Source: Hydractinia symbiolongicarpus (taxonomy: Eukaryota; Cnidaria; Hydrozoa; Anthoathecata; Hydractiniidae). From it: a stretch of 64,000 nt of DNA. A program made the position numbers and the translations under genes. The DNA lies in NCBI RefSeq assembly GCF_029227915.1, contig NC_079885.1, positions 1,178,001 to 1,242,000 on the forward strand, written 5' to 3'. A model generated the notes under the pieces. That model saw only the letters and a program-made list of their open reading frames with translations. It did not search any database and was not told the DNA's origin. Shown one piece after another: positions 49,059 through 61,823 of the stretch. Position 1 is the stretch's first letter. Each line of letters opens with the position of its first letter.

Positions 49059-52000
49059 GGACTCGGCCCGTATAGTCAAAAGTATACAAAGAAAGTACCC
49101 AGGGAGTAAACTCATTTCCAGAACGATTTTTTAAAAATTTTTTTCACCACTAAAACGCATGAGACTTGTAGTTTTCAAAAATGTTTTCATTTTTGATGAG
49201 ACGCTTAATGAAAGAGGTTTAATCGCCGGAAAACGAAAACCCGCGATTTCCTGTAAATCCCGGGCGTGGCCCGTAAAGTCGAATGTATACAAAGAAAGTA
49301 CCCTGTGAGTAAACTCATTTCCAGAACGATTTTTTAAATTATTTCTTCACCACTAAAACGCATAAGACTTGTAGTTTTTAAAAATGTTTTCATTTTTGAT
49401 GAGACGCCGAATAAAAGAAGTTTAATCGCCGGCAAACGAAAACCCGCGATTTCCCGTAAATCCCGGGCTTGGCCCGTATAGTCCAAAGTATAAAAAGAAA
49501 GTACCCAGGGAGTAAACTCATTTCCCGAACGATTTTTTATATTATTTTTTTACCACTAAACGCAAGAGACTTGTAGTTTTCAAAAATATTTTCATTTTTG
49601 ATGAGACGCTTAATGAAAGAGGTTTAATCGCCGGAAAACGAAAACCCGCAATTTCCCGTAAATCCCGGTCTTAGCCCGTATAATCGAATGTATACAAAGA
49701 AAGTACCCTGTGAGTAAACTCATTTCCAGAGCGATTTTTTAAATTATTTTTTCACCACTAAAACGCATAAGACTTGTAGTTTTTAAAAATGTTTTCATTA
49801 TTGATGAGACGCTGAATAAAAAAGTTTAATCGCCGGCAAGCGAAAACCCGCGATTTCCCGTAAATCCCGGGCTTGGCCCGTATAGTCGAATATATACAAA
49901 GAAAGTACCCAGGGAGTCAACTCATTTCCCGAACGATTTTTTATATTATTTTTTTACCACTAAACGCATGAGACTTGTAGTTTTCTAAAATATTTTCATA
50001 TTTGATGGGACGCTGAATAAAAGAAGTTTAATCGCCGGCAAACGAAAATCCGCGATTTCCCGTAAATCCCGGACTCGGCCCGTATAGTCAAAAGTATACA
50101 AAGAAAGTACCCAGGGAGTAAACTCATTTCCCGAACGATTTTTTAATTTTTTTTTTCACCACTAAAACGCATAAGACTTGTAGTTTTTAAAAATATTTTC
50201 ATTTTTGATGAGACGCTGAATAAAAGAAGTTTAATCGCCGGCAAAAGAAAACCCGCAATTTCCCGTAAATCCCGGCTTGGCACGTGTAGTCAAAAGTATA
50301 CAAAGAAAGTACCCAGGGAGTAAACTCATTTCCCGAACGATTTTTTAAATTACTTTTTCACCACTAAAACGCATGAGACTTGTAGTTTTTAAAAATGTTT
50401 TCATTTTCGATGAGACGCTGAATAAAAGAAGTTTTATCGCCGGCAAACGAAAACCTCCGATTTCCCGTAAATCCTGGACTCGGCCCGTATAGTCAAAAGT
50501 ATACAAAGAAAGTACCCAGGGTGTAAACTCATTTCCCAAACGATTTTTCAAATTATTATTTCCCCACTAAAACGCATGAGACTTGTAGTTTTCAAGAATG
50601 TTTTCATTTTTGATGAGACGCTGAATAAAAGCAGTTTAATCGCCGTCAAACGAAAACCTGCCATTTCCCGTAAATCCTGGACTCGGCCCGTATAGTCAAA
50701 AGTATACAAAGAAAGTACCCAGGGAGTAAACTCATTTCCCGAACGATTTTTTAAATTTTTTTTTCACCACTAAAACGCATGAGACTTGTAGTTTTCAAAA
50801 ATGTTTTCATTTTTGATGAGACGCTTAATGAAAGAGGTTTAATCGCCGGAAAACGAAAACCCGCGATTTCCCGTAAATCCCGGGCTTGGCCCGTATAGTC
50901 GAATGTATACAAAGAAAGTACCCTGTGAGTAAACTCATTTCCAGAACGATTTTTTAAATTATTTTTTCACCACTAAAACGCATAAGACTTGTAGTTTTTA
51001 AAAATGTTTTCATTTTTGATGAGACGCTGAATAAAAGAAGTTTAATCGCCGGCAAACGAAAACCCGCGATTTCCCTTAATCCCGGGCTTGGCCCGTATAG
51101 TCAAAAGTATAAAAAGAAAGTACCCAGGGAGTAAACTCATTTCCCGAACGATTTTTTATATTATTTTTTTACCACTAAACGCATGAGACTTGTAGTTTTC
51201 AAAAATATTTTCATATTTGATGGGACGCTGAATAAAAGAAGTTTAATCGCCGGCAAACGAAAATCCGCGATTTCCCGTAAATCCCGGACTCGGCCCGTAT
51301 AGTCAAAAGTATACAAAGAAAGTACCCAGGGAGTAAACTCATTTCCCAAACGATTTTTTAAATTATTTTTTCACCACTAAAACGCATAAGACTTGTAGTT
51401 TTTAAAAATGTTTTCATTTTTGATGAGACGCTGAATAAAAGAAGTTTAATCGCCGGCAAACGAAAACCCGCGATTTCCCGTAAATCCCTGGCTTGGCCCG
51501 TATAGTCAAAAGTATAAAAAGAAAGTACCCAGGGAGTAAACTCATTTCCCGAACGATTTTTTATATTATTTTTTTACCACTAAACGCATGAGACTTGTAG
51601 TTTTCAAAAATATTTTCATATTTGATGGGACGCTGAATAAAAGAAGTTTAATCGCCGGCAAACAAAAATCCGCGATTTCCCGTAAATCCCGGACTCGGCC
51701 CGTATAGTCAAAAGTATACAAAGAAAGTACCCAGGGAGTAAACTCATTTCCCGAACGATTTTTTAAATTTTTTTTTCACCACTAAAACGCATGAGACTTG
51801 TAGTTTTTAAAAATGTTTTCATTTTTGATGAGACGCCTAATGAAAGAGGTTTAATCGCCGGAAAACGAAAACCCGCGATTTTCCGTAAATCCCGGGCTTG
51901 GCCCGTATAGTCGAATGTATACAAAGAAAGTACCCTGTGAGTAAACTCATTTCCAGAACGATTTTTTAAATTATTTTTTCACCACTAAAACGCATAAGAC

Positions 52001-55000
52001 TTGTAGTTTTTAAAAATGTTTTCATTTTTGATGAGACGCTTAATAAAAGAGGTTTAATCGCCGGAAAACGAAAACCCGCGATTTCCCGTAAATCCCGGGC
52101 TTGGCCCGTATAGTCGAATGTATACAAAGAAAGTACCCTGTGAGTAAACTCATTTCCAGAACGATTTTTTAAATTATTTTTTCACCACTAAAACGCATAA
52201 GACTTGTAGTTTTTAAAAATGTTTTCATTTTTGATGAGACGCTGAATAAAAGAAGTTTAATCGCCGGCAAACGAAAACCCGCGATTTCCCGTAAATCCCG
52301 GGCTTGGCCCGTATAGTCAAAAGTATAAAAAGAAAGTACCCAGGGAGTAAACTCATTTCCCGAACGATTTTTTATATTATTTTTTTACCACTAAACGCAT
52401 GAGACTTGTAGTTTTCAAAAATATTTTCATATTTGATGGGACGCTGAATAAAAGAAGTTTAATCGCCGGCAAACGAAAATCCGCGATTTTCCGTAAATCC
52501 CGGACTCGGCCCGTATAGTCAAAAGTATACAAAGAAAGTACCCAGGGAGTAAACTCATTTCCCGAACGATTTTTTAAATTATTTTTTCACCACTAAAACG
52601 CATAAGACTTGTAGTTTTTAAAAATGCTTTCATTTTTGATGAGACGCTGAATAAAAGAAGTTTAATCGCCGGCAAACGAAAACCCGCGATTTCCCGTAAA
52701 TCCCGGGCTTGGCCCGTATAGTCAAAAGTATAAAAAGAAAGTACCCAGGGAGTAAACTCATTTCCCGAACGATTTTTTATATTATTTTTTTACCACTAAA
52801 CGCATGAGACTTGTAGTTTTCAAAAATATTTTCATATTTGATGGGACGCTGAATAAAAGAAGTTTAATCGCCGACAAACGAAAATCCGCGATTTTCCGTA
52901 AATCCCGGACTCGGCCCGTATAGTCAAAAGTATACAAAGAAAGTACCCAGGGAGTAAACTCATTTCCCGAACGATTTTTTAAATTTTTTTTTCACCACTA
53001 AAACGCATGAGACTTGTAGTTTTCAAAAATGTTTTCATTTTTGATGAGACGCTTAATGAAAGAGGTTTAATCGCCGGAAAACGAAAACCCGCGATTTCCC
53101 GTAAATCCCGGGCTTGGCCCGTATAGTCGAATGTATACAAAGAAAGTACCCTGTGAGTAAACTCATTTCCAGAACGATTTTTTAAATTATTTTTTCACCA
53201 CTAAAACGCATAAGACTTGTAGTTTTTAAAACTGTTTTCATTTTTGATGAGACGCTGAATAAAAGAAGTTTAATCGCCGGCAAAAGAAAACCCGCGATTT
53301 CCCGTAAATTCCGGCTTGACCCGTGTAGTCAAAAGTATACAAAGAAAGTACCCAGGGAGTAAACTCATTTCCCGATCGATTTTTTAAATTACTTTTTCAC
53401 CACTAAAACGCATGAGACTTGTAGTTTTTAAAAATGTTTTCATTTTCGATGAGACGTTGAATAAAAGAAGTTTTATCGCCGGCAAACGAAAACCTCCGAT
53501 TTCCCGTAAATCCTGGACTCGGCCCGTATAGTCAAAAGTATACAAAGAAAGTACCCAGGGTGTAAACTCATTTCCCAAACGATTTTTTACATTATTATTT
53601 CCCCACTAAAGCGCATGAGACTTGTAGTTTTCAAGAATGTTTTCATTTTTGATGAGACGCTGAATAAAAGCAGTTTAATCGCCGGCAAACGAAAACCTGC
53701 GATTTCCCGTAAATCCTGGACTCGGCCCGTATAGTCAAAAGTATACAAAGAAAGTACCCAGGGAGTAAACTCATTTCCCGAACGATTTTTTAAATTTTTT
53801 TTTCACCACTAAAACGCATGAGACTTGTAGTTTTCAAAAATGTTTTCATTTTTGATGAGACGCTTAATGAAAGAGGTTTAATCGCCGGAAAACGAAAACC
53901 CGCGATTTCCCGTAAATCCCGGGCTTGGCCCGTATAGTCGAATGTATACAAAGAAAGTACCCTGTGAGTAAACTCATTTCCAGAACGATTTTTTAAATTA
54001 TTTTTTCACCACTAAAACGCATAAGACTTGTAGTTTTTAAAAATGTTTTCATTTTTGATGAGACGCTGAATAAAAGAAGTTTAATCGCCGGCAAACGAAA
54101 ACCCGCGATTTCCCGTAAATCCCGGGCTTGGCCCGTATAGTGAAAAGTATAAAAAGAAAGTACCCAGGGAGTAAACTCATTTCCCGAACGATTTTTTATA
54201 TTATTTTTTTACCACTAAACGCATGAGACTTGTAGTTTTCAAAAATATTTTCATATTTGATGGGACGCTGAATAAAAGAAGTTTAATCGCCGGCAAACAA
54301 AAATCCGCGATTTCCCGTAAATCCCGGACTCGGCCCGTATAGTCAAAAGTATACAAAGAAAGTACCCAGGGAGTAAACTCATTTCCCGCACGATTTTTTA
54401 AATTTTTTTTTCACCACTAAAACGCATGAGACTTGTAGTTTTTAAAAATGTTTTCATTTTTGATGAGACGCTTAATAAAAGAGGTTTAATCGCCGGAAAA
54501 CGAAAACCCGCGATTTTCCGTAAATCCCGGGCTTGGCCCGTATAGTCGAATGTATACAAAGAAAGTACCCTGTGAGTAAACTCATTTCCAGAACGATTTT
54601 TTAAATTATTTTTTCACCACTAAAACGGATAAGACTTGTAGTTTTTAAAAATGTTTTCATTTTTGATGAGACGCTTAATGAAAGAGGTTTAATCGCCGGA
54701 AAACGAAAACCCGCGATTTCCCGTAAATCCCGGGCTTGGCTCGTATAGTCGAATGTATACAAAGAAAGTACCCTGTGAGTAAACTCATTTCCAGAACGAT
54801 TTTTTAAATTATTTTTTCACCACTAAAACGCATAAGACTTGTAGTTTTTAAAAATGTTTTTATTTTTGATGAGACGCTGAATAAAAGAAGTTTAATCGCC
54901 GGCAAACGAAAACCCGCGATTTCCCGTAAATCCCGGGCTTGGCCCGTATAGTCAAAAGTATAAAAAGAAAGTACCCAGGGAGTAAACTCATTTCCCGAAC

Positions 55001-55541
55001 GATTTTTTATATTATTTTTTTACCACTAAACGCATGAGACTTGTAGTTTTCAAAAATATTTTCATATTTGATGGGACGCTGAATAAAAGAAGTTTAATCG
55101 CCGGCAAACGAAAATCCGCGATTTTCCGTAAATCCCGGACTCGGCCCGTATAGTCAAAAGTATACAAAGAAAGTACCCAGGGAGTAAACTCATTTCCCGA
55201 ACGATTTTTTAAATTATTTTTTCACCAATAAAACGCATAAGACTTGTAGTTTTTAAAAATCTTTTCATTTTTGATGAGACGCTGAATAAAAGAAGTTTAA
55301 TCGCCGGCAAACGAAAACCCGCGATTTCCCGTAAATCCCGGGCTTGGCCCGTATAGTCAAAAGTATAAAAAGAAAGTACCCAGGGAGTAAACTGATTTCC
55401 CGAACGATTTTTTATATTTTTTTTTTACCACTAAACGCATGAGACTTGTAGTTTTCAAAAATATTTTCATATTTGATGGGACGCTGAATAAAAGAAGTTT
55501 AATCGCCGGCAAACGAAAATCCGCGATTTCCCGTAAATCCC
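49059..55541 (+). repeat. 32-mer HOR, copy 1 (6483 bp)
   Basis: First of two adjacent long units, with many marks shared with copy 2: ttttttaaaaattttt (49130), gggcgtggcccgtaaagtc (49262), attatttcttcacc (49340), aacgcaagagac (49560), ggtcttagcccgtataatc (49667), tcattattgatg (49795), gttttctaaaatat (49980), ggcacgtgtag (50279), gccgtcaaacg (50643), aaatccctggc (51483), aaaaatgctttc (52621), gccgacaaacg (52872), aaaactgttttc (53227) and cccgatcgat (53372). Copy-specific changes include one base lost in aataaaaaagttt (49815), aaaatattttcattttt (50190), ttttttacattatt (53583) and aaacggataag (54625). Confidence 0.88.
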
Positions 55542-58500
55542 GGACTCGGCCCGTATAGTCAAAAGTATACAAAGAAAGTACCCAGGGAGTAAACTCATTT
55601 CCAGAACGATTTTTTAAAAATTTTTTTCACCACTAAAACGCATGAGACTTGTAGTTTTCAAAAATGTTTTCATTTTTGATGAGACGCTTAATGAAAGAGG
55701 TTTAATCGCCGGAAAAAGAAAACCCGCGATTTCCTGTAAATCCCGGGCGTGGCCCGTAAAGTCGAATGTATACAAAGAAAGTACCCTGTGAGTAAACTCA
55801 TTTCCAGAACGATTTTTTAAATTATTTCTTCACCACTAAAACGCATAAGACTTGTAGTTTTTAAAAATGTTTTCATTTTTGATGAGACGCCGAATAAAAG
55901 AAGTTTAATCGCCGGCAAACGAAAACCCGCGATTTCCCGTAAATCCCGGGCTTGGCCCGTATAGTCAAAAGTATAAAAAGAAAGTACCCAGGGAGTAAAC
56001 TCATTTCCCGAACGATTTTTTATATTATTTTTTTACCACTAAACGCAAGAGACTTGTAGTTTTCAAAAATATTTTCATTTTTGATGAGACGCTTAATGAA
56101 AGAGGTTTAATCGCCGGAAAACGAAAACCCGCAATTTCCCGTAAATCCCGGTCTTAGCCCGTATAATCGAATGTATACAAAGAAAGTACCCTGTGAGTAA
56201 ACTCATTTCCAGAGCGATTTTTTAAATTATTTTTTCACCACTAAAACGCATAAGACTTGTAGTTTTTAAAAATGTTTTCATTATTGATGAGACGCTGAAT
56301 AAAAGAAGTTTAATCGCCGGCAAGCGAAAACCCGCGATTTCCCGTAAATCCCGGGCTTGGCCCGTATAGTCGAATATATACAAAGAAAGTACCCAGGGAG
56401 TCAACTCATTTCCCGAACGATTTTTTATATTATTTTTTTACCACTAAACGCATGAGACTTGTAGTTTTCTAAAATATTTTCATATTTGATGGGACGCTGA
56501 ATAAAAGAAGTTTAATCGCCGGCAAACGAAAATCCGCGATTTCCCGTAAATCCCGGACTCGGCCCGTATAGTCAAAAGTATACAAAGAAAGTACCCAGGG
56601 AGTAAACTCATTTCCCGAACGATTTTTTAATTTTTTTTTTCACCACTAAAACGCATAAGACTTGTAGTTTTTAAAAATGTTTTCATTTTTGATGAGACGC
56701 TGAATAAAAGAAGTTTAATCGCCGGCAAAAGAAAACCCGCAATTTCCCGTAAATCCCGGCTTGGCACGTGTAGTCAAAAGTATACAAAGAAAGTACCCAG
56801 GGAGTAAACTCATTTCCCGAACGATTTTTTAAATTAATTTTTCACCACTAAAACGCATGAGACTTGTAGTTTTTAAAAATGTTTTCATTTTCGATGAGAC
56901 GCTGAATAAAAGAAGTTTTATCGCCGGCAAACGAAAACCTCCGATTTCCCGTAAATCCTGGACTCGGCCCGTATAGTCAAAAGTATACAAAGAAAGTACC
57001 CAGGGTGTAAACTCATTTCCCAAACGATTTTTCAAATTATTATTTCCCCACTAAAACGCATGAGACTTGTAGTTTTCAAGAATGTTTTCATTTTTGATGA
57101 GACGCTGAATAAAAGCAGTTTAATCGCCGTCAAACGAAAACCTGCCATTTCCCGTAAATCCTGGACTCGGCCCGTATAGTCAAAAGTATACAAAGAAAGT
57201 ACCCAGGGAGTAAACTCATTTCCCGAACGATTTTTTAAATTTTTTTTTCACCACTAAAACGCATGAGACTTGTAGTTTTCAAAAATGTTTTCATTTTTGA
57301 TGAGACGCTTAATGAAAGAGGTTTAATCGCCGGAAAACGAAAACCCGCGATTTCCCGTAAATCCCGGGCTTGGCCCGTATAGTCGAATGTATACAAAGAA
57401 AGTACCCAGGGAGTAAACTCATTTCCCGAACGATTTTTTATATTATTTTTTTACCACTAAACGCATGAGACTTGTAGTTTTCAAAAATATTTTCATATTT
57501 GATGGGACGCTGAATAAAAGAAGTTTAATCGCCGGCAAACGAAAATCCGCGATTTCCCGTAAATCCCGGACTCGGCCCGTATAGTCAAAAGTATACAAAG
57601 AAAGTACCCAGGGAGTAAACTCATTTCCCAAACGATTTTTTAAATTATTTTTTCACCACTAAAACGCATAAGACTTGTAGTTTTTAAAAATGTTTTCATT
57701 TTTGATGAGACGCTGAATAAAAGAAGTTTAATCGCCGGCAAACGAAAACCCGCGATTTCCCGTAAATCCCTGGCTTGGCCCGTATAGTCAAAAGTATAAA
57801 AAGAAAGTACCCAGGGAGTAAACTCATTTCCCGAACGATTTTTTATATTATTTTTTTACCACTAAACGCATGAGACTTGTAGTTTTCAAAAATATTTTCA
57901 TATTTGATGGGACGCTGAATAAAAGAAGTTTAATCGCCGGCAAACAAAAATCCGCGATTTCCCGTAAATCCCGGACTCGGCCCGTATAGTCAAAAGTATA
58001 CAAAGAAAGTACCCAGGGAGTAAACTCATTTCCCGAACGATTTTTTAAATTTTTTTTTCACCACTAAAACGCATGAGACTTGTAGTTTTTAAAAATGTTT
58101 TCATTTTTGATGAGACGCTTAATGAAAGAGGTTTAATCGCCGGAAAACGAAAACCCGCGATTTTCCGTAAATCCCGGGCTTGGCCCGTATAGTCGAATGT
58201 ATACAAAGAAAGTACCCTGTGAGTAAACTCATTTCCAGAACGATTTTTTAAATTATTTTTTCACCACTAAAACGCATAAGACTTGTAGTTTTTAAAAATG
58301 TTTTCATTTTTGATGAGACGCTTAATAAAAGAGGTTTAATCGCCGGAAAACGAAAACCCGCGATTTCCCGTAAATCCCGGGCTTGGCCCGTATAGTCGAA
58401 TGTATACAAAGAAAGTACCCTGTGAGTAAACTCATTTCCAGAACGATTTTTTAAATTATTTTTTCACCACTAAAACGCATAAGACTTGTAGTTTTTAAAA

Positions 58501-61500
58501 ATGTTTTCATTTTTGATGAGACGCTGAATAAAAGAAGTTTAATCGCCGGCAAACGAAAACCCGCGATTTCCCGTAAATCCCGGGCTTGGCCCGTATAGTC
58601 AAAAGTATAAAAAGAAAGTACCCAGGGAGTAAACTCATTTCCCGAACGATTTTTTATATTATTTTTTTACCACTAAACGCATGAGACTTGTAGTTTTCAA
58701 AAATATTTTCATATTTGATGGGACGCTGAATAAAAGAAGTTTAATCGCCGGCAAACGAAAATCCGCGATTTTCCGTAAATCCCGGACTCGGCCCGTATAG
58801 TCAAAAGTATACAAAGAAAGTACCCAGGGAGTAAACTCATTTCCCGAACGATTTTTTAAATTATTTTTTCACCACTAAAACGCATAAGACTTGTAGTTTT
58901 TAAAAATGCTTTCATTTTTGATGAGACGCTGAATAAAAGAAGTTTAATCGCCGGCAAACGAAAACCCGCGATTTCCCGTAAATCCCGGGCTTGGCCCGTA
59001 TAGTCAAAAGTATAAAAAGAAAGTACCCAGGGAGTAAACTCATTTCCCGAACGATTTTTTATATTATTTTTTTACCACTAAACGCATGAGACTTGTAGTT
59101 TTCAAAAATATTTTCATATTTGATGGGACGCTGAATAAAAGAAGTTTAATCGCCGACAAACGAAAATCCGCGATTTTCCGTAAATCCCGGACTCGGCCCG
59201 TATAGTCAAAAGTATACAAAGAAAGTACCCAGGGAGTAAACTCATTTCCCGAACGATTTTTTAAATTTTTTTTTCACCACTAAAACGCATGAGACTTGTA
59301 GTTTTCAAAAATGTTTTCATTTTTGATGAGACGCTTAATGAAAGAGGTTTAATCGCCGGAAAACGAAAACCCGCGATTTCCCGTAAATCCCGGGCTTGGC
59401 CCGTATAGTCGAATGTATACAAAGAAAGTACCCTGTGAGTAAACTCATTTCCAGAACGATTTTTTAAATTATTTTTTCACCACTAAAACGCATAAGACTT
59501 GTAGTTTTTAAAACTGTTTTCATTTTTGATGAGACGCTGAATAAAAGAAGTTTAATCGCCGGCAAAAGAAAACCCGCGATTTCCCGTAAATTCCGGCTTG
59601 ACCCGTGTAGTCAAAAGTATACAAAGAAAGTACCCAGGGAGTAAACTCATTTCCCGATCGATTTTTTAAATTACTTTTTCACCACTAAAACGCATGAGAC
59701 TTGTAGTTTTTAAAAATGTTTTCATTTTCGATGAGACGTTGAATAAAAGAAGTTTTATCGCCGGCAAACGAAAACCTCCGATTTCCCGTAAATCCTGGAC
59801 TCGGCCCGTATAGTCAAAAGTATACAAAGAAAGTACCCAGGGTGTAAACTCATTTCCCAAACGATTTTTTAAATTATTATTTCCCCACTAAAGCGCATGA
59901 GACTTGTAGTTTTCAAGAATGTTTTCATTTTTGATGAGACGCTGAATAAAAGCAGTTTAATCGCCGGCAAACGAAAACCTGCGATTTCCCGTAAATCCTG
60001 GACTCGGCCCGTATAGTCAAAAGTATACAAAGAAAGTACCCAGGGAGTAAACTCATTTCCCGAACGATTTTTTAAATTTTTTTTTCACCACTAAAACGCA
60101 TGAGACTTGTAGTTTTCAAAAATGTTTTCATTTTTGATGAGACGCTTAATGAAAGAGGTTTAATCGCCGGAAAACGAAAACCCGCGATTTCCCGTAAATC
60201 CCGGGCTTGGCCCGTATAGTCGAATGTATACAAAGAAAGTACCCTGTGAGTAAACTCATTTCCAGAACGATTTTTTAAATTATTTTTTCACCACTAAAAC
60301 GCATAAGACTTGTAGTTTTTAAAAATGTTTTCATTTTTGATGAGACGCTGAATAAAAGAAGTTTAATCGCCGGCAAACGAAAACCCGCGATTTCCCGTAA
60401 ATCCCGGGCTTGGCCCGTATAGTCAAAAGTATAAAAAGAAAGTACCCAGGGAGTAAACTCATTTCCCGAACGATTTTTTATATTATTTTTTTACCACTAA
60501 ACGCATGAGACTTGTAGTTTTCAAAAATATTTTCATATTTGATGGGACGCTGAATAAAAGAAGTTTAATCGCCGGCAAACAAAAATCCGCGATTTCCCGT
60601 AAATCCCGGACTCGGCCCGTATAGTCAAAAGTATACAAAGAAAGTACCCAGGGAGTAAACTCATTTCCCGCACGATTTTTTAAATTTTTTTTTCACCACT
60701 AAAACGCATGAGACTTGTAGTTTTTAAAAATGTTTTCATTTTTGATGAGACGCTTAATAAAAGAGGTTTAATCGCCGGAAAACGAAAACCCGCGATTTTC
60801 CGTAAATCCCGGGCTTGGCCCGTATAGTCGAATGTATACAAAGAAAGTACCCTGTGAGTAAACTCATTTCCAGAACGATTTTTTAAATTATTTTTTCACC
60901 ACTAAAACGCATAAGACTTGTAGTTTTTAAAAATGTTTTCATTTTTGATGAGACGCTTAATGAAAGAGGTTTAATCGCCGGAAAACGAAAACCCGCGATT
61001 TCCCGTAAATCCCGGGCTTGGCTCGTATAGTCGAATGTATACAAAGAAAGTACCCTGTGAGTAAACTCATTTCCAGAACGATTTTTTAAATTATTTTTTC
61101 ACCACTAAAACGCATAAGACTTGTAGTTTTTAAAAATGTTTTTATTTTTGATGAGACGCTGAATAAAAGAAGTTTAATCGCCGGCAAACGAAAACCCGCG
61201 ATTTCCCGTAAATCCCGGGCTTGGCCCGTATAGTCAAAAGTATAAAAAGAAAGTACCCAGGGAGTAAACTCATTTCCCGAACGATTTTTTATATTATTTT
61301 TTTACCACTAAACGCATGAGACTTGTAGTTTTCAAAAATATTTTCATATTTGATGGGACGCTGAATAAAAGAAGTTTAATCGCCGGCAAACGAAAATCCG
61401 CGATTTTCCGTAAATCCCGGACTCGGCCCGTATAGTCAAAAGTATACAAAGAAAGTACCCAGGGAGTAAACTCATTTCCCGAACGATTTTTTAAATTATT

Positions 61501-61823
61501 TTTTCACCAATAAAACGCATAAGACTTGTAGTTTTTAAAAATCTTTTCATTTTTGATGAGACGCTGAATAAAAGAAGTTTAATCGCCGGCAAACGAAAAC
61601 CCGCGATTTCCCGTAAATCCCGGGCTTGGCCCGTATAGTCAAAAGTATAAAAAGAAAGTACCCAGGGAGTAAACTGATTTCCCGAACGATTTTTTATATT
61701 TTTTTTTTACCACTAAACGCATGAGACTTGTAGTTTTCAAAAATATTTTCATATTTGATGGGACGCTGAATAAAAGAAGTTTAATCGCCGGCAAACGAAA
61801 ATCCGCGATTTCCCGTAAATCCC
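55542..61823 (+). repeat. 31-mer HOR, copy 2 (6282 bp)
   Basis: Repeats copy 1 at offset 6483-6484 up to about 57400, then 6282. One monomer present in copy 1 (about 50915-51116) is missing, leaving a chimeric unit at 57384-57585. The other marks listed for copy 1 recur in order, for example gggcgtggcccgtaaagtc (55745), gccgtcaaacg (57127), aaaaatgctttc (58903), aaaactgttttc (59509) and cccgatcgat (59654). Differences are scattered single bases, such as ggaaaaagaaaaccc (55711) and ttaaattaattttt (56830). The end meets the same ggactcgg stretch where copy 2 began. Confidence 0.88.
57384..57585 (+). repeat. Chimeric monomer at a one-monomer deletion
   Basis: It opens with the class c start cgaatgtatacaaag, but continues cccagggag, cccgaacg and ttatattattttttt as class a. 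In copy 1 the c unit and the a unit are separate, with a c core carrying cccttaatcccg between them. The joint lies in the shared aagaaagtaccc stretch near 57400, and 202 bp is lost. Confidence 0.85.
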
